NCBI RefSeq assembly: GCF_900108485.1
Contig: NZ_FNXF01000008.1
Location: 104,907 to 168,906 of the forward strand
DNA: 64,000 nt
Reading direction: 5' to 3'
Source: Rheinheimera pacifica
GTDB lineage: Bacteria; Pseudomonadota; Gammaproteobacteria; Enterobacterales; Alteromonadaceae
The notes beneath the pieces are model-generated. The model was given only the letters and a program-made list of their open reading frames with translations. It had not been told where the DNA came from and ran no database searches. Shown here piece by piece: positions 17,641 to 28,100 of this stretch (the stretch's first letter is position 1; each line of letters starts with the position of its first letter). A program made the position numbers and the translations under genes.

Positions 17641-18096
17641 CTAAAGCTTTTCTTCAAACTTGACGGACTCTTTGCCTGTATTACGAAGCACTACCGTGCC
17701 TGCCAATTTGTCATGCCACCCCTGTTTTCGCTTGTCTATACCAACCCAGATAAACCCAAGGCCCAAAGGAAGAGCAGCTAAAATATATGCGAAATACCGG
17801 CCTATCGCCTGGCCAGTACTCATTTTATTGCCGGTTGTAGCATCTACGATTTCCAGTTTAGCGGCCATTTTCCCTGGTGTGCCGAGAAAGCGCAGCCAAA
17901 ACCATATTGTTGCAATAAACGGAAAAACATAGCTCAGCATAATATCCCAGAAGCCGTAGACAAATTTATCACCAAGCCAATACTCTTCACCATAAATAAA
18001 ACTAAGCGGTATAAATAAAACGATGAAGAGAATTACCATGTCAATTAGTACAGCCCCAAGTCTGATCCAAAAACCGGCATACTCTTTGTTATCCAT
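17641..18096 (-). CDS. RDD family membrane protein
   Basis: 151 residues with the RDD signature near the N-terminus (GFWIRLGAVLIDMVIL), three or four membrane helices, and the usual RDD C-terminal pattern LGFIWVGIDKRKQGWHDKLAGTVVL. Function of the family is poorly defined; some members move ions. Convergent with efp. Confidence 0.85.
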   Translation of the reverse strand: MDNKEYAGFWIRLGAVLIDMVILFIVLFIPLSFIYGEEYWLGDKFVYGFWDIMLSYVFPFIATIWFWLRFLGTPGKMAAKLEIVDATTGNKMSTGQAIGRYFAYILAALPLGLGFIWVGIDKRKQGWHDKLAGTVVLRNTGKESVKFEEKL

Positions 18097-18292
18097 AAAT
18101 TAAAAATTCCTCGTTATGATTTAGTGTTTAATACGAGCAGCCGCGGGCGAGCGTATTTGAGTTTGGGTTAATCTGCTATTGTAAATTTAATGTACGGAAC
18201 ATTACTGTTAATGTACCCAAAATACAATAGCCGCCTGGCTTTGTATTCTGTTACCCTTAGTAAAAATATGTGCACTATTAATGGTTTATTTT

Positions 18293-18856
18293 ATGACAGC
18301 AGAAAAACACAAAATGCTATCGGGAGACTGGTATAACCCGCTGGATAAGGAACTTAGCGCCGAACGTATGGCGGCGCGTAAGTTACAGCATCAGTTTAAC
18401 CACAGCGCGCCGGATGATGAGGCGCAGCGCCGGCAACTGTTAAAACAGTGGCTGCCCAATACCGGTAAGCATTTTTATGCTGAGCCACCGTTTTACTGCG
18501 ACTACGGCTATAACATCCGTGCCGGCAATAAAGTGTTTTTTAATTTTAACTGCGTGGTGCTGGATGTCGCGCCGGTAAACATTGGTAATAATGTGTTTTT
18601 TGGCCCTGCAGTACAAATTTATACCGTAAACCACCCGCTAAATGCTGCACAGCGGCGCACATTAATAGAGCGGGCGTTGCCTGTAACAATAGAAGACGAT
18701 GTCTGGATTGGCGGCGGGGCCATACTGTTACCCGGCGTAACGATAGGCAAGGGCAGCGTTGTGGCCGCTGGTAGTGTGGTAACTAAAGATGTATCTGCAG
18801 GGGTAGTCGCAGGCGGTAACCCGTGCCGGGTAATTAAAGCTGTATCTGATGAGTAA
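18293..18856 (+). CDS. maa: Maltose/galactoside O-acetyltransferase-like
   Basis: 187 residues. The N-terminal Mac domain starts TAEKHKMLSGDWYNPLD, followed by left-handed beta-helix hexapeptide repeats (PVNIGNNVFFGPAVQIYTVNH) and the conserved VWIGGGAILLPGVTIGKGSVVAAGSVV. The His in TVNHPL is the expected catalytic base. It should acetylate a sugar with acetyl-CoA. The ATG at 18293 aligns with the family; an upstream ATG at 18281 is unlikely. Confidence 0.85.
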   Translation: MTAEKHKMLSGDWYNPLDKELSAERMAARKLQHQFNHSAPDDEAQRRQLLKQWLPNTGKHFYAEPPFYCDYGYNIRAGNKVFFNFNCVVLDVAPVNIGNNVFFGPAVQIYTVNHPLNAAQRRTLIERALPVTIEDDVWIGGGAILLPGVTIGKGSVVAAGSVVTKDVSAGVVAGGNPCRVIKAVSDE

Positions 18857-18904
18857 GGTACAGCGATCAGTTAAGTAAAATTTAATAAGTAAGCAGTAGA
18901 AGTT

Positions 18905-19417
18905 ATGTCGATACATATTCGTTTGATTAATGAGGCAGATCTTGGCGCCATAGTGACGATACAAGATAGCTGTTATGCCGCTGAACTATTTGAAGATGCG
19001 GGTCTTATCCGCAGGCGCCTGGCATCACAGCCACAAAGCTGCTGGCTGGCAGAAGATAGTAAAGGTGAGGTGTTGGCGTATTTGTTTAGCTATCCGTCGC
19101 GTGATAATCAGGTGGCGCCGCTTGGCAGTAGTTTTGGTAGTTACGCCGATGCAGAGCTGTTGTACCTGCATGATATGGCGGTAAGCCATAACGCCAGGGG
19201 AATGCGCCTGGCGCCGCAGCTGTTAGCACTCGCCGAGCAATATGCCGCTGATTTGGGTTTTAACAGGCTGGCACTGGTTGCTGTGCAGGGCTCTGTACCT
19301 TACTGGCAAAAGCAGGGCTTTGAAATGGTAACACTTACCGAGACCACCGCTTTACAGGCACTGGCAAGTTATACCGGCCAGAATGCGGTTTATATGCAAA
19401 AGTTACTGAAGGCATAA
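18905..19417 (+). CDS. GNAT family N-acetyltransferase
   Basis: 170 residues with a GNAT core: LYLHDMAVSHNARGMRLAPQLLALAEQYA corresponds to the acetyl-CoA-binding beta4-alpha3 (R-x2-G/A pattern), then LALVAVQGSVPYWQKQGFEMV. Substrate unknown. Stand-alone gene. Confidence 0.8.
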   Translation: MSIHIRLINEADLGAIVTIQDSCYAAELFEDAGLIRRRLASQPQSCWLAEDSKGEVLAYLFSYPSRDNQVAPLGSSFGSYADAELLYLHDMAVSHNARGMRLAPQLLALAEQYAADLGFNRLALVAVQGSVPYWQKQGFEMVTLTETTALQALASYTGQNAVYMQKLLKA

Positions 19418-19495
19418 AATTATCAGTGCTGTGTCTGGTGTCTGGCGCGGATTTGTCACTATACTGAGCACAATGTATATTATCAGGACGTTACG

Positions 19496-19810
19496 ATGAA
19501 ATTATTTTTTGCTGCTATTGTTGCTTTGCTATTTACCGCACAAGCCAGCGCCTGCGGTTTCAGATTAAGTGATGGTAAATTGCTAAGCTGCGGCATGACA
19601 CGTATTGAAGTCTTGTCGCTGGCAGGCGAGCCGTTGGCAAAAGATGTAGAGACATTGGGTGTAGATATTGGCGAGCCGGTAAAAGGCACTACGGTTGAAA
19701 CCTGGTCTTACCGGCTAAAAGGCGATATCGGCGGGGAATATCTGGTGTCGCTGACACTCAGAGGCGGCAAAGTGACTGCGATCGACAGCAAACAGCAGGG
19801 GCGGCTGTAG
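19496..19810 (+). CDS. DUF2845 secreted small protein
   Basis: 104 residues: signal peptide (FFAAIVALLFTAQASA, cleavage about 18-19) then the DUF2845 pattern CGFRLSDGKLLSCGMTRIEV with two Cys that probably form a disulphide, and ETWSYRL. Periplasmic, function unknown. Convergent with the exonuclease gene, four bases apart. Confidence 0.75.
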   Translation: MKLFFAAIVALLFTAQASACGFRLSDGKLLSCGMTRIEVLSLAGEPLAKDVETLGVDIGEPVKGTTVETWSYRLKGDIGGEYLVSLTLRGGKVTAIDSKQQGRL

Positions 19811-19814
19811 CGTA

Positions 19815-20477
19815 TTAACGCGACAGTAAGTATAAATCACTTAGTGTCATCGTATTGCCACCCAGTTTTAACTGGCTAAGCAGCAGCAAGGCGCTGCTGT
19901 AGGCATCTTCCAATGCCTGGTGATTTGCCATAGCGGGCAGACCATGCCGCTTAAGGCAATTGGGTAGTTTAAGGGCATCATGTTTTACTACCTTGCCCTG
20001 GCGCAGCAGGCGTTGCCATTCCATTTGCATGGTGTCAATAAACCGAAAGCGCGGCGCTTTGCCAAAACAGCGCTGGCAGGCAAACCGCAGGCATTGTTCG
20101 TCCAGCCGGCTGTTGTGGGCAACAAATATATAACCGGCATATTGCGCTAACAGCTCTGACAGTATTTCTGCCAGATCATGGGCATTTTTTAACTGATGAT
20201 CATGTAAGCCATGATAGACCGCACTCTGGCCGACACTGACCGGGCTGTTAATCAGATAATGCTTCGCTTCAGACAGTACAATTTCCTGCCCCCTTACAGG
20301 CACCCAGCCAATACTGACGATATGATCTTTGCGCGGATTAAGCCCGGTAAGTTCAAGGTCCAATGCAAGAAAGTTTGCCTGATCTACCGGCGTTGAAGAG
20401 GCAGGAAAGGGTGTATTGATAAAATGGTTTACCACTTCACTTAGTGCGGTGCTTTTACGCAGTAACCAGCTTAACAC
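19815..20477 (-). CDS. DEDDh 3'-5' exonuclease (DnaQ/PolC-epsilon-like)
   Basis: 220 residues with exonuclease motifs I (LALDLELTGLNPRKD), II (FVAHNSRLDEQCL) and III (HQALEDAYSSALL), the last giving the DEDDh histidine. It is a stand-alone proofreading-like nuclease. It is one base after the DUF294 gene, and this pair recurs next to acetate-type symporters, suggesting a regulatory nucleotide or nucleic-acid link that remains undefined. Confidence 0.86.
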   Translation of the reverse strand: MLSWLLRKSTALSEVVNHFINTPFPASSTPVDQANFLALDLELTGLNPRKDHIVSIGWVPVRGQEIVLSEAKHYLINSPVSVGQSAVYHGLHDHQLKNAHDLAEILSELLAQYAGYIFVAHNSRLDEQCLRFACQRCFGKAPRFRFIDTMQMEWQRLLRQGKVVKHDALKLPNCLKRHGLPAMANHQALEDAYSSALLLLSQLKLGGNTMTLSDLYLLSR

Positions 20478-20478
20478 T

Positions 20479-22305
20479 TTATAGCTCCCGGCAAAAACGC
20501 TGTTTTACCCGACTTTGTGCTTCGTTTATTACGGCAAAACTGTCTTTTAGCTGGTGGCGTGCCAGGCCGGAAATTTCAGCCGGGTTCAGTAAATTGGTCA
20601 CATCATGGCTCAGTTGTAAATCATGCTGATGTTTTTCCCAGCGTAGTTGTGCCAATAAATCAAAAGCATCGTTTAAGTTCTGGCTGTCTTTACTATCAAT
20701 AATACCTTGTGCTGCGAGTTGTTGCAGGCGACCGCGGGTATTTACCTCATGAATGCCGGCGTAAAGTGCATATACTCTGACCAGATCGGTGATCAGGCTG
20801 ATACCCCGTTTCTTCAAATCCAGGCCTTTTTTATGTTTACCATCTTGCTCGAGGATAAAATTTTTAAAGAAACCCAGCGGGGCAGTGCGCTGCAGCGCCG
20901 CCTGTGCCAGATGATATAAAAACAATGGCGCTTCAGTAGTGCGCTGCAGAATATCTTCCTGCAGCGCATTAAACAGGCCTTTGCTGCCTTCAATCACCCG
21001 CAGGTCAAAGAAAATACTGGCTTTGAGCAGCGCTTCCGGCGTTGGGGTGGCAATCCAGCGGGCAAAGCGGCCAGACCAGCCTTTTAAACTTAACCGCAGC
21101 TCCGGGTTGGTGGCCATAATATTGCCAGGGCACAGGGCAATGCCACACTGCGCTAGCCCCAGGCAAACAAATTCAGCCAGCGCACTGAAGTACTCACCGA
21201 CAGTACCAACGGGTTCTTTTTCCAGTAACAGCGCATTGTCCTGATCGGCATTCAGGCTTTGGTCCATCCGCGCCTGAGAGCCAAATGCCAGCCAACTGAA
21301 TACACAAGGCGGCTCGCCCAGTTTTTGCTGTGCCAGATAAATCAGCCGCTGGGTAAGCGCATCGGTAATAGTGGTAATAATGTGCCCGGCTTCATATGCC
21401 GGCACTTGTTGCTTGCTAAGTGTAATAGCCAGCGCAGCTATTTGCTGACTGCAACGCTCCAGGCCATCTGTGGACAGCTGCCGGTGTATTTCGCCAATCA
21501 GGTATACCGGATGATCCTGCTGGCTGCGGATAATATCTGTGGCTGTCAGCATGCCGCAGCAAACACCCTGATCGGTTACCGGCAAGTGGTGAATATTGTG
21601 CTGGCTCATCTGTTGTACGGCTTCATACAGATAAGCATGGCGGTCAATGCTTTGTGGCTGGCGTGTCATCACCTGGCTTACCTGAGTGCTGGCAGGTAAG
21701 GCGTGCGCCAGTACTCTGCTGCGCAAATCGCGGTCGGTCAGTATGCCAACCAGCTTACTGTTTTCTTCTACCAGTAACGAGGATACCCGGCTGTCAGACA
21801 TCAGTTTTGCCGCTTCCTGCGCCGTTTGTTCCGGCCGGATGGCAATTTTACGTTGTTGTACAATATCACTGATTTTTAAGGTAAAGCGTGAAGCCTGCTG
21901 TTGTTCACGGTATTGGTGTAGCCGCCGGCTAAACAGGCGCTGGAAAAAAATATCGATGTTTTTGTACTGATAGCGGCATTGATGGAAAGCCTCTGCGGCC
22001 AGCCAATACACCAGGCCATCTTCTTCACATATCAGGGTGTCGCTGTCGGTCAGGCCGGTGAGCAACTGCTGATAACCATAGAAGTCACCGCTTTGCAGCT
22101 TAGTCAGTAGTTGTTGCTGATCGCTATACAGCGTAAAAATGCCGGTGCGTACTATCAGTAACCGGTCGGTGTTAATTTTTACACTGTCCTGGGCCTGATA
22201 ATAATAAACGTTGATATGGGCTGACAACTGGCCAAGTGCTGCCCCGTCGAGTTGATCGAATGGCGTAGTTTCGGCAAGAAATTTTGTAACGTCAGCAATT
22301 TCCAT
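20479..22305 (-). CDS. cNMP-binding/CBS/DUF294 nucleotidyltransferase-like protein
   Basis: 608 residues: a cyclic-nucleotide-binding-like domain (about 1-120), two CBS domains (about 150-275; SDSRVSSLLVEE, VTDQGVCCGMLTATDI), a DUF294 putative nucleotidyltransferase domain with FGSQARMDQSLNADQDNALL, and a DUF294 C-terminal helical domain. The GS...D.D motif suggests nucleotidyl transfer to a protein or small molecule. Likely cotranscribed from the symporter side; its role in acetate uptake or signalling is inferred only from position. Confidence 0.82.
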   Translation of the reverse strand: MEIADVTKFLAETTPFDQLDGAALGQLSAHINVYYYQAQDSVKINTDRLLIVRTGIFTLYSDQQQLLTKLQSGDFYGYQQLLTGLTDSDTLICEEDGLVYWLAAEAFHQCRYQYKNIDIFFQRLFSRRLHQYREQQQASRFTLKISDIVQQRKIAIRPEQTAQEAAKLMSDSRVSSLLVEENSKLVGILTDRDLRSRVLAHALPASTQVSQVMTRQPQSIDRHAYLYEAVQQMSQHNIHHLPVTDQGVCCGMLTATDIIRSQQDHPVYLIGEIHRQLSTDGLERCSQQIAALAITLSKQQVPAYEAGHIITTITDALTQRLIYLAQQKLGEPPCVFSWLAFGSQARMDQSLNADQDNALLLEKEPVGTVGEYFSALAEFVCLGLAQCGIALCPGNIMATNPELRLSLKGWSGRFARWIATPTPEALLKASIFFDLRVIEGSKGLFNALQEDILQRTTEAPLFLYHLAQAALQRTAPLGFFKNFILEQDGKHKKGLDLKKRGISLITDLVRVYALYAGIHEVNTRGRLQQLAAQGIIDSKDSQNLNDAFDLLAQLRWEKHQHDLQLSHDVTNLLNPAEISGLARHQLKDSFAVINEAQSRVKQRFCREL

Positions 22306-22334
22306 TTTTTCTCCGGTTAAACCGAACTACAGGG

Positions 22335-22865
22335 TTAAGTATGTTCTTCGTTCCTGCACAGTGCAGTCAGTAAAGGATCATCATTACTGAGCTTTTTCCA
22401 GCTGGCATTAACGGCTGTATCACCCTCTGGGATTTGCAACTGGGCACTAAAGTCGGCCTGGGCATACTGACGACAATGTACTACCTGCGGCACACGCCGG
22501 GCCTGGGCACGCCGTTCAAAAAAATACAAATCAACCAGCTTTACGTGTGGGTTAATATTATTTGCTGACGCATTTGCTACGTCTGCAGCGATAAAGCGCA
22601 ACGTTTGCGGATACAGGTAGCTCCATGGCCGCAAAGCGGTTTGTTGCTCTATCTTCTTTATCACTACCACACCAGCGGGTAAGCGGCTGGCAGTATGCTG
22701 ATACCAGGTATACTCACTTTGGATCTGAAACCCTAACATCGCCGCTCCGGCGAATACGGGTATTAGCCAGCGTGGAGCGCGATTTTTAGTTAATTTACGT
22801 AGTAACAGTGCAATACCTGCAGCGCCAAGCCCTGCGAATACCGTTGCAATCAGTTCCCATAGCAT
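22335..22865 (-). CDS. Hypothetical membrane-anchored protein
   Basis: 176 residues with two N-terminal membrane helices (about 4-24 and 33-48) and a soluble domain containing KKIEQQTALRPWSYLYPQTLRFIAAD. It is not named by family here. It lies between the symporter and DUF294 genes, 30 bp before the latter, on the same strand. A terminator-like hairpin separates it from the symporter. Confidence 0.65.
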   Translation of the reverse strand: MLWELIATVFAGLGAAGIALLLRKLTKNRAPRWLIPVFAGAAMLGFQIQSEYTWYQHTASRLPAGVVVIKKIEQQTALRPWSYLYPQTLRFIAADVANASANNINPHVKLVDLYFFERRAQARRVPQVVHCRQYAQADFSAQLQIPEGDTAVNASWKKLSNDDPLLTALCRNEEHT

Positions 22866-22879
22866 AGTGTTGTCCCTGA

Positions 22880-22908
22880 AAAAGACGGGCTTTCACCATG
22901 AAAGCCCG
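22880..22908 (-). terminator. Terminator after the symporter gene
   Basis: Stem CGGGCTTTC / GAAAGCCCG (22886-22894, 22900-22908) followed on the minus strand by a TCTTTTT run. It should reduce read-through from the symporter into the downstream genes. Confidence 0.7.
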
Positions 22909-22959
22909 CTTTATTATTTTTGCCTTGCTCTGACTTCTAAAGCAAGTTTACTGCGTTTC

Positions 22960-24726
22960 TTAGTGGCCGGTAGCTGAACCTGCGCCTTTGGGATAACGCA
23001 CGCTTTCAACCAGTTCCTGAATACGTACCGGTGGCGCTTCTGTGGCAGACGATACGGCAAAGGCAACAATAAAGTTAATCATTGCACCTACAGCACCGAA
23101 TGACAGTGGCGATATACCAAACAGCCAGTTGTCCGGCGTGTTAGCCAGCATTGCTGTACCAGGAATAAAGAACCAGCCCAGGAACAGGAAGATGTAAATT
23201 ACAGTTGATAGCAAGCCTGCCAGCATACCTGCAATAGCACCTTTGTTATTTACCCGTTTGGAGAAGATACCCATCATCAGCGCCGGGAAAATAGACGCCG
23301 CGGCTATACCAAATGCCAGTGCCACTACCTGCGCGGCGAAACCAGGCGGGTTCATCCCCAGCCAGGTGGCCACCACTATGGCAACAGCCATTGAGATCCG
23401 CGCTGCCAGCAATTCACCTTTTTCACTGATATTCGGATTAATTGAGCCTTTAATTAAGTCATGGCTGATAGCCGACGAAATTGCCAGTAACAAGCCTGCA
23501 GCGGTAGATAATGCTGCTGCTAAACCACCGGCGGCAATTAAACCTACCACCCAGCCTGGTAAATTGGCAATTTCAGGGTTGGCTAATACCAGAATATCGT
23601 TATTAACAGTCAGTTCGTTACCATTCCAGCCACGTTCGTCAGCTGTCGCTTTAAAAGCGGCACTGTCGTTATAAAGCTGAATACGGCCATCACCATTTTT
23701 ATCTTCAAACTTAATTAAACCGGTTTGTTCCCAGTTTTTGATCCAGTCCGGCCGCTCTGAGTACTGTATAGCGTCAGCAGTAGGGCCAGCTGGGTAAATA
23801 GTGGTTAGCAGGTTTAAACGAGCCATAGAGGCTACTGCTGGTGCAGTTAAATACAGCAGGGCGATAAATACCAGAGCCCAGCCGGCAGACCAGCGTGCAT
23901 CAGATACTTTAGGCACAGTGAAGAAGCGAATAATAACGTGTGGTAAACCGGCGGTACCAATCATCAGTGACAGGGTAAATAACACCATATTCAGTTTGTT
24001 TGAGACATCAGCGGTGTAATCAACAAAACCCAGATCACGCACAACCATATCCAGTTTTTGCAATAACGGTATACCGGATTCAACATGGTTAGAGAACAAA
24101 CCTAACGGTGGCAGGAAATTGCCTGTCAGTTGTAATGAAATAAACACCGCAGGAATGGTGTAAGCAATAATCAGTACCACATATTGCGCAACCTGAGTGT
24201 AGGTAATACCTTTCATGCCACCCAAAACTGCATAGAAAAATACTACGATACCGGCAATCATCAGGCCGGTATTGTTTTCCACTTCCAGAAAGCGCGAAAA
24301 CGCCACGCCGGCACCGGTCATCTGGCCGATAACATAAGTTACCGAGGCAATAATTAAACAGGCTACTGCAACAAAACGGGCATTTTTGCTGTAAAAACGA
24401 TCACCGATAAATTCCGGCACCGTAAACTTACCAAACTTACGCAGGTAGGGCGCAAGTAACATAGCCAGCAGCACATATCCGCCAGTCCAGCCCATCAGAT
24501 AAGTAGAGTTAGCATAACCACCGGCAGCTATTAAGCCTGCCATAGAAATAAAAGATGCGGCAGACATCCAGTCAGCGGCTGTTGCCATACCGTTCATTAC
24601 CGGATGTACGCCACCACCGGCTACATAGAACTCTTTGGTTGAACCGGCCCGGGCCCAGAATGCAATACCGATGTAGAGTGCAAATGATCCCAGTACAAAT
24701 ATTAAGTTAATTGCAAATTGACTCAT
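22960..24726 (-). CDS. Sodium:solute symporter, acetate-permease (ActP) type
   Basis: 588 residues with about 13-14 membrane helices and SSS-family signatures: GGGVHPVMNGMATAADWMSAASF near the N-terminus and GLIAAGGLAAALSTAAGLLLAI in the middle. It belongs to the group that pairs with DUF4212 proteins, encoded eight bases upstream. Expected role: Na+-driven import of acetate or a similar short acid. A GACTTTAGTC motif lies before the operon and matches one before acs. Confidence 0.88.
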   Translation of the reverse strand: MSQFAINLIFVLGSFALYIGIAFWARAGSTKEFYVAGGGVHPVMNGMATAADWMSAASFISMAGLIAAGGYANSTYLMGWTGGYVLLAMLLAPYLRKFGKFTVPEFIGDRFYSKNARFVAVACLIIASVTYVIGQMTGAGVAFSRFLEVENNTGLMIAGIVVFFYAVLGGMKGITYTQVAQYVVLIIAYTIPAVFISLQLTGNFLPPLGLFSNHVESGIPLLQKLDMVVRDLGFVDYTADVSNKLNMVLFTLSLMIGTAGLPHVIIRFFTVPKVSDARWSAGWALVFIALLYLTAPAVASMARLNLLTTIYPAGPTADAIQYSERPDWIKNWEQTGLIKFEDKNGDGRIQLYNDSAAFKATADERGWNGNELTVNNDILVLANPEIANLPGWVVGLIAAGGLAAALSTAAGLLLAISSAISHDLIKGSINPNISEKGELLAARISMAVAIVVATWLGMNPPGFAAQVVALAFGIAAASIFPALMMGIFSKRVNNKGAIAGMLAGLLSTVIYIFLFLGWFFIPGTAMLANTPDNWLFGISPLSFGAVGAMINFIVAFAVSSATEAPPVRIQELVESVRYPKGAGSATGH

Positions 24727-24733
24727 GACGGGT

Positions 24734-24997
24734 TTACTCCTCGCTTAAGCCAAATTCTTTATCAAGCTTATTCATTCTCCAGGCATAGAAGAAGATTAAG
24801 ACGATAAAGGTTAAAATAGACCCCTGTTGTGCAAACCAGAAACCAATGTCGGTACCGCCTACTGTGATGCCTGATAGCATGGGCCTTAACAGGATCCCAA
24901 AACCATATGACACCAAAGCCCAGATAATGAGGCTGCCAATGATCAAGCGAAGGTTCGCTGACCAGTAAGCCGCCGCGTTGCGATCGTGCTCTGTCAT
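24734..24997 (-). CDS. DUF4212 small subunit of the symporter
   Basis: 87 residues, two membrane helices, with the family pattern AYWSANLRLIIGSLIIWALVS and IGFWFAQQGSI. DUF4212 proteins are encoded before sodium:solute symporters and probably form part of the transporter. First gene of the minus-strand unit; divergent from crbS. Confidence 0.85.
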   Translation of the reverse strand: MTEHDRNAAAYWSANLRLIIGSLIIWALVSYGFGILLRPMLSGITVGGTDIGFWFAQQGSILTFIVLIFFYAWRMNKLDKEFGLSEE

Positions 24998-25069
24998 AAA
25001 TACACTCCTTTCCTTTGTTATTTTTATCTCGCAAAGTTAATCTAGCAGTAGTTAACACAAGTGAAAGCC

Positions 25070-25081
25070 CGACTTTAGTCG
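25070..25081. promoter_or_regulatory. Candidate CrbR site before the symporter operon
   Basis: CGACTTTAGTCG contains GACTTTAGTC and lies in the divergent spacer between the symporter operon and crbS (24998-25156). It has the same GAC-N4-GTC form as the site at 31570-31583 before acs. The assignment to CrbR is inference. Confidence 0.45.
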
Positions 25082-25156
25082 AAGCCGTAGCGCAGATAGT
25101 TGACTTGTGGCCCGCGCTGAGCCAAAAGTAAAGCAGAATAAGAATGGGAGAATGCA

Positions 25157-28100
25157 GTGGCCGCGTGGGTAGTTGCCTTATTGGCGTTGTTATATGTCGG
25201 TGGTTTGTTCCTTATTGCCAACTGGGGCGAGCGCCATGCTGATGACAAACTAATACGAAAGTATGGGGGGCTGATCTATAGTCTGGCATTAGCCGTGTAT
25301 TGCACCTCCTGGACTTACTATGGTGCTGTAGGTACTGCTGTTACCCAGGGCTGGGATTATATTCCCATTTACCTGGGGCCCATTTTGCTGTTTATATTTG
25401 CCCAGCCATTTTTATTTAAGCTGCTGTATGTGGCAAAAAAGCAAAACGTTACCTCCGTTGCCGATTTTATCTCTGCCCGTTACGGTAAACGTAAAAATAT
25501 TGCTCTGCTGGCGTCGTTAATCTGCCTGGTGGTGGTGGTGCCTTATATCGCATTGCAGCTAAAAGCCGTGGCCAGCTCTTATCATGTGCTGCTCGGCGGC
25601 GATTTTAGTGACGAAGCGGCCAATTGGTGGCAGGACAGTGCCTTTTTAAGTGCCCTGGCAATGGCATTTTTTGCTATTTTGTTTGGCACGCGTAAGTTGC
25701 ACCTAACCGAGCAAAGCCGCGGTGTTATGGTGGCTATTGCTTTTGAGTCAGTCGTAAAGTTATTTGCTTTGCTGATGCTGGGGCTGGCGGTGTATGTGTT
25801 TGTGCTGGCAGACGATACCAGTGTATTTGAGCGTTTTGCCGAACATGCGATGGCGCAGCAGCAAAACAGCAGCGGCCACGGCGTGGTAGAGTTTATAACC
25901 AAAACCATTCTGGCTATGGCGGCAGTGTTTCTGTTGCCGCGGCAGTTTCATGTCGCTTTTGTCGAAAATGTCTCACATCATCATTTGCGCCATGCCCGGC
26001 GCTGGTTTTCGCTGTACTTATTTTTAGTCACCATCGTGGTTATTCCTATCGCTATTGGCGGCATGCAGTTGTTTCCAAATGCGCTTAATGCTGCTGATAG
26101 CTTTGTATTGCTTATTCCGGCACAGTCGGGCTGGAGCACGCTAAGTGTGCTGGTATTTATCGGCGGTTTTTCTGCAGCCACATCAATGATTATTATCGCT
26201 ACGCTGGCGCTGTCGACAATGATTAGCAATGATGTGATTATGCCCGGCTTATTGCGCAGTAGTAAAAAACAGGGCCTGCCACACGATTACAGCCTGCTGA
26301 TCCTGCTGGTACGGCGCAGTATGATCATTTTGGTGATGGCGCTGTCCTATTTATATTACCGCGTGTTTGCCCGTAATTATGAGCTGGCTGAAACCGGTTT
26401 GCTGGCGTTTGCGCTGGTGATCCAACTGGCACCGGCAGTGATCGGTGGCTTGTATTGGCGCCGGGGTAATGCCTGGGGCGTATATCTGGGGCTGGCAGTG
26501 GGTTTTTCGCTGTGGTTTTTCACCCTGATGCTACCGCAGTTAGTCAGTACCGGCGCTATTGACAGTAACATTATGCAAACCGGCTTGTTTGGCTGGCCCT
26601 GGCTGGTGCCGACAGCGCTATTTGGTGCTGAGCTGGACAGCTTAAGCCACGGCGTGTTGTTCTCGTTAGGTTTTAACCTGCTGTTTTATATCCTTGGCTC
26701 GTTAATAATGCAGGTTAACCTGCAAGACAGGCTACAGGCTGTTGCCTTTGTTAAACCTAATTTGCCGGTAAACCATCAGGATACACCCGCGCGGCGCATT
26801 CGCATTCGCAATAAAGATTTAAAAATTCTGCTGGAGCGTTTTGTTGGTGCCAGCCGGGCCAACGAATGTTTGCTGGAATATGGCCGCCGTCAGCATACTG
26901 CACTGCAACTGGATGATTTACCCAGTGTGGGCCTGGTTGAGCATGTAGAGCGCGAATTGGCGGGAGTTATTGGTGCCTCTTCAGCATCGGCCATGGTTAA
27001 CGCTGTACTGGAAGGCCGCCAGCTCGGTTTTGAAGATGTGGTTACCTTATTTGATGACACAACGCAGGCGATCCAGTTTTCGCGTAAAATTCTGTTTTCT
27101 ACTCTGGAGCACTTAAGCCAGGGCGTTAGTGTAGTAGACAGAGAGTTAAAACTGGTGGCCTGGAACCGGGCTTATCTGGATATGTTTGATTACCCCGAAG
27201 CCATGGTACGGGTAGGCCGGCCGATAGCCGACATAGTGCGCTTTAACGCAGAGCGCGGCCTGTGCGGGCCAGGTACAGCTGATGAACACGTAGAAAAACG
27301 CATCGGCCATATGCAAAACGGTACAGCACATGTATTTCAGCGGGTACGCCCGGACGGTAAGGTAATAGAAATGCGCGGCAACCCGATACCGGGCGGCGGC
27401 TTTGTTACCAGTTTTACCGATATTTCTGACCATGTTAAAGCGGTGCAGGGGCTGGCTGAGGCAAAGCAGCATCTGGAAGACAGGGTACAGGAACGTACCC
27501 AGACTATTTCTGAAATTAACCATGAATTGTTGGGCGAAGTGCGGCGGCGGCGTGAAACCGAGCTGCAGTTACTGCAGGCCAAAGCTGAAGCAGAAGCCGC
27601 CAATGCCTCTAAAACCCGCTTTCTGGCATTGGCCAGCCACGATATCTTACAGCCGCTGAATGCGGCAAGGCTATTTACCGCGGCGCTGGCGGGCAGTAAA
27701 GATACCGGTCAGCAACAACATATTATTGGCCAGCTGGATAACTCGCTAAAGGCGTCTGAAGAGCTGATCTCTACCTTGCTGGAAATTGCCAAACTGGATG
27801 ATGGTAAGCTATCGCCTGACGTACAAACGGTGTCGTTAAAAGAGCTGTTGTCGCAGTTGTCAGACGAATTTAATTTACTGGCGCAGCAAAAAGGCCTGGG
27901 GCTGGCAGTAAAAGCGGCTGACTATCAGGTGCAAACCGACCCAATGTACTTAAGGCGCATTTTGCAGAATATGCTGTCAAATGCGATAAAATACACGAAA
28001 AAAGGCCGTATTGTGCTCGGTTGCAGAAAGCGGAAAAACCAGCTGTTAATTCAGGTATGGGATACCGGCCCCGGTATTGGCGAGGCTGATTTACAACGTA

